Of a DNA stretch of 64,000 nucleotides, positions 11,091-22,303 are shown piece after piece (positions within the stretch are counted from its first letter, which is position 1; the number at the start of each line of letters is the position of its first letter). The notes beneath the pieces are model-generated. The model was not told the DNA's origin, did not search any database, and saw only the letters and a list, made by a program, of their open reading frames with translations. Where the stretch lies: positions 130,585,053-130,649,052 of the forward strand of contig CM048552.1 of NCBI GenBank assembly GCA_026413225.1, in the 5' to 3' direction. The translations under genes and the position numbers were made by a program. The DNA is from Otis tarda. Lineage: Eukaryota > Chordata > Aves > Otidiformes > Otididae.

Positions 11091-14000
11091 CTGGCTACTG
11101 TGAAATCTTTTTCTCTCTTCCTTTAAGTTCACAAGAAAAGAATGTATCATTTGGGGAAAAAACACTTCAATGAAACTGATGTTTCACTGTTAGCAGTGGG
11201 GCTTTTTAAGGAGTTGCCATTTTTTTTTAATAGAAGAAATTCCAGCCCACTCTAGCTAAAACAAATTTTGCAAGTTGTTTTCATAGAGCCTGATTATTTG
11301 CTCTGTCCCTTGAAACCCTGTCTCCTCAATTCATGTGAACATGTATAGAAGGGCAGCCGCATTCTAAAGCAAAATCTTGTAATAAAGGCCATGTGTGGGA
11401 GGAGGAGGATCATTTTCAGTGATCTTTTTGGTTTTTTTTGTTTTGTTGTCACCTTCCCTTCTGCTATAGCAACAGTGCTGAGATGCCGTAGCATTTTGAA
11501 GAAACATTCTGGGCATCAACTTTGGTTCGATCCATCTTCATTTTCGGTAGAAAATGGATTGTTACCTGAGAATACTTTTGTAGCCTACTCCTGAAGTTAC
11601 ATTTTGTCTATATATCTTACCTGTAGGTGGCATATTTATCATAATATTTTAATTCATGTGCAGCTAGCTCTCATCTTCTGTTTTCAGATGCCTCTCATTA
11701 ATGTTTCAGGTGCAAAAGGTCCCTCTGGGTTGGAATACGTCCCTCTTGGCTGAGGAAAAGGGGTGTCGCATCTTTCATGAAAGTCTCTCAGCCATTCTTT
11801 TCTGGGATAGTCCGCCTAGTCAGAAGCGGTGGACCCTGCTGTTTCAACCTATCATTTCTTTTGTTTCCTTATTGAACAACCTTTCTTTACCTAATAAATT
11901 ACAACATATCTACATTTCCATCATGGATAATGGCCCTGATGTGGCCTGGCAGAGTGAAATATTGCGCTCCCCCCCCAGTTTTGACTCTATCATCAAGTTT
12001 GCATTATATCAGGTCATCCTGGAGCTACTGCAGTAATCCTTCATTCTTATTCTAGCTGTCCACTAGTGGCCTCTTATGTTTCATCCAGTGAAACATTGAA
12101 ATAAGAAGGTGTGCGTATTTGTAGCCTCGCTGTTGATTAAGTATAGTAGCTAGTTTGTGAAGTAGCTGTTGGGAAATAGGATCTTAAATCAGAGCTCATT
12201 TTCCCCCTTCAGCTAGGATGACAAAGGAAATGAGATATTCCTAGAAGTGTTGTCCACAACTGGATATAATAAGGAACAGAAGGAACAGCTATTTGACTGC
12301 ATTAATTATCTCTTCTTCAGAGCTACACATCTGCCAACTGGTAACTGCAGCAGCTTCTCAACTTCATTAAGAAAGTATCTTTAAGTAGCATATTTCTTTT
12401 TTTTTTTGTTGGTTTCATTTTTGTACTGACCATTCACATGAAATTATACTTAGCAAAATGACTTCTTATTGATCTATGAAATTGTAACCTAACACCCCCC
12501 AAACCAAACAAATAAGAAAAATCAACAGAAAAACCCTCAGAGCCTTTGCTACCAGTAAAGACAGAGTGCACTGTAAAAGGAAATTTTAGAAGGTAGCAGT
12601 CATCAAACTGGACAACACCTCTGTCTCCTTCATTTGGAGGTACATCTGTATTGTTCATAAACTGTCTTTTGCCCTCAGTTTCTCAGTTCATTATCTAAAA
12701 GTCCAGCTAAGATCAATGGATGCTGCAAAAGCTAAAATGCCCTTGTGAATTCTTTGATGGGGCTGTAAGCTTACAGCCATGAAACATCATTGACGTTCCT
12801 CGAGACCCAGAGCCGGTGCTGATAGTGTGCCCCTTCTGACATTAGAGTGTGTTGTAACTCTAGGGAGGATTACCTAGTTGCTGCCTCCCAATATGGGGAT
12901 TTGAGGTGAAATGCCCAGCATATTCCCTCGTCTCTGGGAAGCTGGTGTGATGATGGCCCCAGGGTGCTTCTCAGAGGGTTTCCTTGACCATCTCTCCATC
13001 TCTGCTCAAGGAGAAGGTGCTCAGTTCCATTTGTTTTTTACTGATCACTTACATTAATATTACATCTCTTGCTTCTCTAATGAAAACTCAGGTTTCCAGA
13101 AGCTATTCTTTTTTTTTTTTTACCTGAAGGCTATTTGCACCTTGCTGAGAAGAGTAACTTGACCATGGAAGGCCATTTCCCAACAGGGGCTACAACAGTG
13201 ATTTCTCCGATCACTCTGCAGTCTCATTTCAGACCTCGGTAGAGCATTAGTTGTCCTTGTTTATTGTTTTTCCAGTTTGCATTTTCTGTTACTCCTTTTT
13301 ATTATCATGATGCTTGTGGTAAATGCGAGCCTGAGGCAGGAGTGGGTGGCTTTTCATTTTTCATCTCTGAAGGAATACTCAGTATTGCTGGTGGGTGATT
13401 ATATACCCCTCTCCGAAGGTCTCTCTTGGTTTAGGTCTTACCTACTTCAGATTACAGTTTTCTTTCTGTATGTCTCAAGAGATGTTGAGGGAAGGCATCT
13501 AATATGGCTTTACCTCTTTGTGTTTTCTTTCTGTTTGTGATGAGAAACAAGAAGTGATCACCTACCTCATTATAAGAAAACAGGAGGTCCTGATTTAATC
13601 TGTTTGGCACATATTGTGTGTTTAGTTATTGCATGATCGTTGTGTGACAGCAGTGTAGGAGTAATATGGCCACACATTACTGCTTCAGGCTCCCTTTTTC
13701 ATGGTCTCTCAGAAACAGATCACCAGCCACTTCTCCAGCCCTCTTTTCTGCTAGCAGGTTCAAAACCTGCCCTGCCCTGAAACGTGTAGCATGACCAATC
13801 CACTGCAGATCTAAGAGCACTTGATTCAGTTCCCAGAGCTCTAGTAATAAACAGGCAACCTCTTCATTTAGTTCTCAAGTTTTGAAACTTTTTGTTTACT
13901 CTCCAGGAGACTTTATTTAATACTCTTGTTAAATACAAACTAAACCTGAGGAGTGCTTGAACCACTTTTTGAGAGTGTTGTTTTGAATATTGGTTACCTT

Positions 14001-14187
14001 GGCCTGCCTAATATTTCACTGCAATTGAAACATTTCTACTCTCTTACTGCTTTAGCAACTTGGTGTTATGTTTGTTTTTAATATACAGGATGTAAAACCT
14101 CTTTGCATGGGACAAATAGTTTTCAAGGCCAGTATTCTTTGTTGTTGGACTTTCTTTTTTGTGATCAACAAATACTATTTATTTCAG
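11091..14187. other. unique noncoding DNA
   Basis: Mainly AT-rich, with poly-T runs near 11221, 12398 and 13109. A 111-codon open frame at 11701-12036 and an 87-codon frame at 13277-13540 have no recognisable domain. No repeat family or RNA is identified. Confidence 0.5.
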
Positions 14188-14233
14188 ATTGAAGCTCATC
14201 AACCTGAAGATCCGGAAGCCTGAGATGAAGTGA
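14188..14233 (+). other. candidate microexon or terminal exon
   Basis: After an acceptor-like stretch ending TATTTATTTCAG at 14187, a frame starting at 14189 reads LKLINLKIRKPEMK and then TGA at 14231-14233. Twelve of the 14 codons end in G or C (CTC, ATC, AAC, CTG, AAG, ATC, CGG), which is notable in AT-rich surroundings. GTGAGC at 14230 could be a donor, giving a 42-base in-frame microexon. Otherwise it could be a last exon, though no AATAAA follows closely. The gene is not recognised, and no neighbour supports it. Confidence 0.2.
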
Positions 14234-17200
14234 GCATTCCTGAGAACTGGTTAAGTATTGTAACAAATGCAAATGAAATTTCTGCTATAAAACATTGCTT
14301 AAATTACTGTAAATCCTCATTTGACTAACTGCTGTGCTACAGGTACATACTTTCCTGTAAGTTAATTTGAATATATTAGAATTTTCACCGTCTAAAATCA
14401 GTTGCTTATAGCTGATATATATTTTTTAATGGAAGTAAAATTAGACCGTTATTCCCAGTAATGAATAGGAGACACTGGAGAAAGTGCTGCCATGATTGTT
14501 CCTATGTTCAGTCAGATTGTGTAAGTATTTCATAGGAAAAGAGTTGACTAGAAGGTTGTAGGAGAAACATCCTGTGAATCATAAGCTCTTAAGGATATAG
14601 CATGAAAAGAACAAAAGAAGATGAATGCAATCTAAAGGGGCAAAAGAAGGTGAGAGATTTACGTCAGCACTACAAGTTGGACAACAAGTAAATGCAAAAG
14701 GACTAAAGTGAATGCTCACATCAGCTCAAAGTGACAAAATATGAACTGAGGCTCAAAATGAGGCAATATTCAACATGTTTTGGGGCCATATGTTTATTGA
14801 TGGACTGAGCACAGGGTATTCTTTTCTTACAATTATGACCCAAAAGATGGTGTTTCTTGTCTTCTCTTCCAAATAGTAATGTGCTGATACTGAGCTCTTC
14901 ATAGGATAGATTTTTTAATGTGTTATCTCTCAGTAATAGCAATTACTCTCCCTCTTTGTTTCAGTATATAATCTGAGTCATTGTCAGTGTACTTGGGCTT
15001 TGACTTCTCTTACCTTCAGTAGAACTGTCTTGTTCAGCCAAGATGAGACAAATACTGTTTAAGGAAGGGCAGAAAAAAACAGAGGAGAAAGAAGAAACAC
15101 CTTTGTGTTAACAGGATATTTTAAATGGGATCTGGGAAAGCTGCTGACGTAAGAATGCAGGTTGTGGTCTCATTACAGAGGGCAAAATGACTGTGTAGTG
15201 GTGAGGTTTCTGATGTTTGTTGTTTCACTCTAATAATTCATAAGCTGATTCACTGTGTCTAGGGCAAAAGCAGAAACAGTGAAGTAAAGATCTATCAACA
15301 GACCAAAATATGACACTTGGTTGAGACAAATATATCTGATTTTGAAATGACTCCTCTAATTGTCTTTTGACTAATCGTAGAAAAAAAAACTTTCCCTTTT
15401 CCTTATTTTTTTTTTAAAGTAAGTATATATATAGACTTTCTATTAAAATTAATTAACTGTAGTATCATTTTTCCTTTTATCTTCTCAGCCACATTAATAA
15501 GATTTGGCGCATATTGCAGAACAATAACACTATTGTCTGGTCAAAACCACCCTTTACATCTTCTTGGAGGAAGTGATCCTTATGTAAATAAGCTAGTTGT
15601 GCTGTTCTGTCATTGGGAGTTTGCTGGTGTGCTGAACAATCAAGATTCCTAGCTGATTGTTATCCTTCTCTCAAAAAAAAAAAAAATTTACATCGGTAAA
15701 CAACTTTCAGTATGTAACTATATCCCAAGTACGTCTATTGCCACAAGACTGGCCAGGAGACACATCTTTTCACAGCCCAGCTCATAAAGAAATGTCAGTG
15801 GTAGGTCATAGTAGACATGGTAGTCATTACAGTTAATTAAAAAAATAAGTAATAAAGAACTTTCTGGAGCTCAGCTAGTTCCCGTTGAATCTCTGTCCAA
15901 ATGTGGGATAGTAACATCTGCAAAGTCTTCTGTGCAAAGGGAGGCAGTAAAGAGGAGACAAGAAGTGGTAACAGCTTCCAGAAATAACTCCTGTTCCAGC
16001 TTGAAACTGTCATGCTAGGAGGATCTTTTAGGAACTTAGCAGCCATTAAGGCAGAAAATGTGAACTTGTAACTCCTTCACACAAGACTTGTGAAACAGTT
16101 TGATGGAGTTCATAAACATTGCTGGAGATATGGACTGTAATGAACATCTCCAACCATCACAACCATTAATTCATGTTCTCACACATAATGAATGTTTGTC
16201 CTGCTGACTCTTGTGTGGCCCAATACGAGGAAAGAGCCTATGTCCAAGAGAAGGACTGGTGCTGCTCTCCTTCCTCCATATTTGCATGCATTGGTCCAGC
16301 TTAGAAGCAGTTGTAACGCAATTCATGTAATCATGACTTGCATATGACTTGCTTCAGTGTGCCTATTTAGATAAAGAAAACTTGAGCTACAGAGTAGGAA
16401 TTACTGCAGATAAGAAGAAAAACATCTTATGTGAAGACTGGATGTTTAGATGTTGGGTCTGAAGTAATTACCTTGACTTGTGCTCCTACTATAGACTTTT
16501 TGGATCACCTTGGATAATTAAACTCCCCATGTCTGTACTCCCATCTGCTGATAAATCTTACCTTATCCTCCTGCTATCTTATCTATTCAGATTATAAACC
16601 CTGGGAACAAGTCTGTCACTTAAAATAATAAGTATGTTCAGGACCCAGTTTGCAGGTGGAGCCTCTGTGCCTTGGTGGTCACAGTGATAAAGGGATTTAA
16701 GTGCCTGTTGCCCACTGATGTCAATGGGAAGTACGTTTGTGGGTCTTTGTTCTAGATGATATAAATACACAGTAAGTATCAGAAAAAAACTTGCAAGATT
16801 ATTTAAAGGACTATGTTGGAAAGGAAAAAGAGATGACAGAAAGAAAGATGGCAAAAACCTTGAAAGAATGAAGAATTTAAAATCACAATATGTAAGTTTT
16901 TAAGATTTATACATTAAAGATCAAAGAGGCCATGCAGTAACTTACAAGGTAGGTGATGGTTAAACTGCATTAAAGGTTAAGAAGCTAGCGGAATTGTTTC
17001 ATTCATTTATTTGCTTCTTTCTTTTGTGATGAAGAGCACTAAGATCTGTGTTATTCTAGGATGAGAAGATGATCCAGGCTATGGACTGTAAGTGGAGCAT
17101 TGGTATGAGGAGGCTTTCTCCTCCTCCTCTGTTAGCTTTGGGGCAAAACCTAAGCCCAGATCTTAATCAAGTGCAGTGATTACGATCTTACTAACAAGTG

Positions 17201-20200
17201 GGTAGATTATGTAGAAAATCTCAGGCTTCAAGTCTGAGCAGGATACTGAACAGGATGGTGCAGATGATAGTAGGGAGCATGGAATTTCTCTTTTAAAGGT
17301 TTCTGTCATTGATGTGACTGAATCAGCAACGGGCAAATGCACTCTGATAAGGCAAAATTCTTTATAGCTGGAAAGGATCAGACTGAACTCTAGGTACGTT
17401 CAGTGTTCTCTGGCATCACTATTGCTCTGAATGGGGAAGTAAGGGGAGAGCAAACTCAAGGGAAAAACATTGCCAAGCTGCTGTTTGGAGGAGCTGAGGA
17501 GGAGCGACTCAAATCTGTTGACAGTACCTGTCTCTGATGCCTTGCCTCTCGCTGAATATCATGGAGAAGGAGATGGCAGGACGAAGCCTGAGTGCATGGC
17601 CCTCTCCTCCCCGATTCCTATAGCCCTATGCACAGTTCAGCCCTGCAACTGAAACCCAGTTCATGTCCGGAAAGGAAGGAAAGGAGCTGTTCCGCTCCCC
17701 TGGGGATAGACTCCAATGAGTATAGATTAACATGTGAGGCCTTTTGAATGTGAAGACACCATGTTTTTGCTTGTGGGATTTGATCCCTGATACTCTGGGG
17801 AGGAGAGGGAGACTAGTGAAATCAGCTGCTGCAGGACTTTGTATGCAATACATTGACATGGAATTTAAACCAGAAACCTCGGGAGAGACGTACAGTTATT
17901 TTGGTGTCAGCCAAGATTCTGCAGACTGATTTCTGGCCCTGTTCTCTCTAGCTGGATTTTGTTTGTTTGTTACTTACTGCCACTGCCCTCACCTTTTGGT
18001 TAACAAGTAAGAATTTAAAAGGATGTCTTGGTGATGAGAAGGCATAAATTTGAGTTCAAACACTCTCATGGGGAATTAGAAATAGAAATTTCACTGTCTT
18101 CCATGAGAATTTATATTTCTATGTGAAACCTAAAAGCCACTTTTCCTCCCATCACTGCAAGGCTAGATCTGAATTTTTCTTTGAAGAAAATTGCCTTGCC
18201 AGCTGTTCAAAACCCATGTAAAACCAAGCAAAGAAATAGCTGTTGTGCTGTAGCTGTATTGGAAACAAAAGCAGTTCTCTCATTTTGTTTAACACTGTGG
18301 ATAAGCAAAGAGAGAATTCAAGGTATTCTTGTGGCTATTTAATTTTTGTCCCAAGACACATTTAATCAAATTAATGTTTTATTAAATAATATTGAATGAA
18401 AAATGCCAAGGGATTGTTTGCATTGTTCAACCAATCAGATCTGAAAATCCTGTTGAAGCACCTTTGAAGTCAAACCGAAGCATTGTAGAAGCAGACCCTG
18501 CACAAAAAGTATCAGGTAGCAAGGCAGTTCTGCATTTTCTCAGGTGACAAATCAGCACTGAAAAATAGCATTCTGTTAAAAATACAAGTAGAAATTTGCC
18601 ACCATAATCTCTTCAGTATCTACTTCCCTTTCTGTGATTAGGGTAAATATCTGTTTGGTTCTCTTTCTGATCTATTGGGAAATTATTGTTGTGCTGCACT
18701 GGTGTAGGTCAACAAAACTGTGACTGAAGTGCATAGTGTCCCTTGCTTAATTACTTTCATACAACACATCATGGCTATAGAAATTTGACAGTGGTGAATA
18801 ATATTAGCATAAGGGAACAATCTTTATTTCAAAATGTGTAGTAAAAAATGTCACATTTGCAGATAAAGTGAGCATTCCTATCTATGCAGGCAGAACTGAT
18901 TTTCTTCCTCCACATAAATATCACAGTTCCTTGGGAAACTGTCTTTTATTGATGTATCCGAAAATAGCCTCCCTAAACCTTTCAGTCAGGATGGTCTGAT
19001 GTCAGATCTATAAAAGTTATGGTGCCTAAATTATAAGCTTGATTTACTTTTTGGATGTACGAATTCAAATGTGTTCTTTGGAAATCCTAGCAATTTTGGT
19101 GTAATCAGAAGAGATTACATGCAATTTCATTGTCACTGGAACGGACATCCACAACCCTGCGAAGCACAGACAAGACAGCGTTATGTTCTGTAGGAATAAT
19201 AGCCCACTGTCTGAAATAGATGTAAGATTTCTGTGATATGTTGGCCTGTCCAGTGGTGCCTCAGGTAACATCAGTTTTATTTGTGCAACCGAGATTCAAA
19301 ATCTTTTTCACTTGATTTCTTTCAATTTCTTTCAATTTCTGATTTTCCTCCATTAACTAATCTCTTTCTGGTTCTGCTTTCATCTTTGCTGGGAATCCAG
19401 TTGAGGAATCAGTTCAGATCCCATTCCGCTGGGACATTCTATAAAAGAATAGTTTCAGCAGTGATGAAATATGATTAAATATTAAAAGTATTTTATTTTA
19501 ATGATGTGCTTTTAGAAACTTGCTTTGCAGTTACTGCATTTTGCAGAAATTCATAGTCTTTTTTCTGTCTCAGTGTAACAGGCTCCAAAGCATCAAAGGA
19601 GAATGACAACAGATTTTTTAATCCCAAAATATTTTTGTGACTTATAAAATGCAGTTTTGGGTCTTCTGACTTGCTTTGGTATTCTGCATTATTTTGTTGC
19701 ACACGAATCTTTGAAAGGTGATCGTGCACTTTTAAATTTTTGTGTGTGAGTGGAGCGGTATGTGCAAAAATGGCTGAAAGTGATGCTGGAAATAAGTATT
19801 ACAAGGGGATGGTGCTGGAGGTTTTTTTCCACCTGAGTAGAAGCACTTATTTGGTGAGACAAATCTAAGGATGGGAGGGTCTGGTTTTGGTAATACGACT
19901 GAAACGTGATTCTCTGTCAAAGCAAATAGTAGCAAATAGAGCTACTAGTTGAAGAATGCAAGATAAAATGACTTCACCTTATCCACAGCTCAGATTTCCC
20001 AGTCTCCAGAAATCTTCCAAGAGCATTCTAGTAGAGCAAATGTTTCTTTTAATGACTTCAAAGCAAGTGGTATTGGATTCCTTTAGAGCAGTCATCCCCT
20101 GGGTCTGGGATTCTGCCTCACTGGATCCCCCCCTCCACATGGTGAATGCCATATCAATACCAGCTCTGTGCTTTGCTGTCTATTCAGATGCAAAGTGTAA

Positions 20201-21074
20201 CTTTCAGTGCTGTTTAATCCCCAAAACAAAAAAAAAAGGACCATTTCCATGTCTATCCTTACAAGGATATGCTTCTATGAAATACCGCAGTGCTTATAGT
20301 TGTGTGTGAAAACTGACATTACTGTCCTTGGAAATCTAAATGAACTCATTTTCTGAAAGTTTAATGCTGACATTGAATGTGTGTATATTTTGCAAGGCTT
20401 TTTGATGCAAATTCCCAAATATACGCCACATAGACTCAAATCCTCTTGAAAAGTTGATGGTGCTTGCTAAGAAATTGTTGTCCACAATAATTTTAAGTAA
20501 GCTACTTACTTTCCTTTAAAATGTTCAAAAGATACTACCAACTGAACTCTAAAGTTTTATCTTTATGAAGTTCTCTAAGAATATGTAAAAAGAGGAGTCA
20601 TTCAAACTATTTCCAATGAGTCTCCAGTTTATGATAAAACCTATAAGCATGTAATTTGAGCTTCACCCGGCTTCTACATGCTGCGAGCAATTCCTTTCTC
20701 GTATTGCAAAACCTGCTGTCAAGATCGAAGAGGCTGCAGCGAAGAACTGTGTAAGTGCTTAGGACTGTGAGGATATGAGTTATGAAGACAGATTAGACAG
20801 ACCTAGCTACAGGCTGTAGTATATTAGACAGCATAGATAAATTGAGGCTAAGAGGGCATCTCGCAGCGGGATGAAATATACTGAAGGAATGCTATAGATT
20901 GATACCTCTCTGTGGTTTAAGACCAGTTGCTTCAAAAATGTGAAGTCACATACCATGAAGTTGACAAGTCGACTTGGAAACTGGTAGACAGGCCACTGAA
21001 GTGGAGCATTTGTGTTCAGATAAGGAGAGACTATGTAACAAACTGTGCACATCAGCAATAAATGGAAATTGTTT
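14234..21074. other. unique noncoding DNA, possible old CR1 start at the end
   Basis: No gene is recognised in this long AT-rich stretch. Minor items are an A14 run near 15673 and a 10-base tandem (TTTCTTTCAA, 2.5 copies, 19316-19340). From about 20830 the sequence may be a much decayed extension of the CR1 that follows: GATAAATTGAGGCTAAGAGG resembles the GAGGCTGAGAGG part of CR1. I could not align it convincingly. Confidence 0.5.
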
Positions 21075-21324
21075 CAAAGGGAAATTGGATTAAACAATTA
21101 GATATTAGGAAAAAAGTTTTTACAATGAGGGTTGTAGAGCACTGGAACAGGTTGCCCAGAGAGGTGGTGGATTCCCCATCCCTGGAAGCGTTCAAGGCCA
21201 GGTTTGATGAGGCTCTGAGCAACCTGATCTAGTTGGGGATGTCCCTGTTCCTTGCAGGAGGGTTGACTAGATGACCTTTGAAGGTCCCTTCCGACCCTAA
21301 CCATTCTATGATTCTATGATTCTA
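21075..21324 (+). mobile_element. CR1 LINE, 5'-truncated 3' end
   Basis: Recognised by TTAGATATTAGGAAAAAAG, then GAGCACTGGAACAGGTTGCC, CCATCCCTGGAAG, TCTGAGCAACCTGATCTAG, TAGATGACCTTTGAAGG and the tail CCATTCTATGATTCTATG. The order and spacing match the minus-strand copy at 7666-7893 with roughly one difference in ten. It is the longest CR1 remnant in the window and may extend, badly decayed, as far back as about 20830. It holds only 3' untranslated sequence. The 68-codon minus-strand frame across it is antisense CR1. Confidence 0.95.
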
Positions 21325-22100
21325 AACTGAAAAAAAGAGAAATAAAAACATGGTTTCAGGTGAAGAAGAGTGAAAGGGCTGGGATAAAATGATCTAGATA
21401 TAAACAAAACCTCTCTTTAAGAAAATACATTTTATTTCCCAATAGTTAGGATAGATCTGCCATCCACCTTGTCTTGCTGACCTTGTACATTTTCTGTTCA
21501 TGTTTCAATGAATTTGGATGTGCTTTCTGCTGTTAAAGCTTAGGGCTCCCCCAAGGTACATAAAGTAACTCAAAAGGATTGCAGGTTTTAAAGGTTTTTG
21601 AAGTATTTTTATTTTTAATTTACTACTGTGTAGTAGTGGCATGTCTGCACATCTTAGACCCAAATTATACTGTACCCTTTTGTCTGTTTACTAAGGTTAG
21701 CTTACATATCTGCAAGTAGAGGACTTCATCTTCCCCATTTGGTGCTTTATGGAATTTCAAATTATAGTTGTTTGTAGAAAAAGCTGCTTCTATGATAATG
21801 CAATAGTTCTTCCATATCCCACTAACTTTGTTAAAACAAGCATTAGATCTTACCCTCCTGCTGTACTGATCTCTGTGTGGTTTCAAAAGTTCATCTCGTC
21901 AGTGGTACTCATAGTGCAAAAGCAAAAAGCAATTGCTTCTTTATAATAAGGTACATTTTTATTTCCCCAGAGGTGCCCAGCCGTAGAATGGCTTGTACTG
22001 CTTCTGACCTGCATCAGCAGGGTCAGACCTACCTGTGGTGTGACAGGGTGCAGGCTGAGAGGTGGCAGCAAGAGGTGTTCTTTGGTTCCTCCACCCTGAC
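21325..22100. other. unique noncoding DNA between CR1 and LTR fragment
   Basis: Nothing identifiable until about 21970. From there the sequence becomes more GC-rich up to the LTR fragment and might be part of the same old insertion, but no match could be made. Several overlapping open frames of 60-112 codons run on both strands around 21877-22215 and are not supported as genes. Confidence 0.45.
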
Positions 22101-22303
22101 TCTGGTGGGTTATAATGCCTTGGCCAGCAGCCGGGTGCCCACCCAGCCACTTGCTTGCTTCCTCTGTTCAACAGAAAGAAGAAAATTAGGTGTAAAAACT
22201 CATGGGTGGGCATAAAGACAGGGAGATTGCTTACTACATCCCGTCACAGCCAAAACAAACTTGACTGGAGGAAAATTAGTTTGATTAATATTGAATATCT
22301 ACT
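22101..22303 (-). mobile_element. degraded endogenous retrovirus LTR fragment (avian ERVL type)
   Basis: The plus strand reads TCTGGTGGGTT, then CAGCCGGGTGCCCACC, GTGGGCATAAAGACAGGGAG, ATTGCTTACTACATCCCGTC, GCCAAAACAAACTTGACTGG and GGAAAATTAGTTTGATT. Reversed, this is the order found in a common avian ERVL-type LTR family: TCAATTTTCC, then GTTTTGGCTGTGACG, then GCAATCTCCCTGTC, and near the end a CACCC-GGC-GGCCA block before AACCCACCA. This is from memory of the family, not a search. The beginning of the LTR is missing, and no partner LTR or internal region is seen nearby. Confidence 0.5.
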
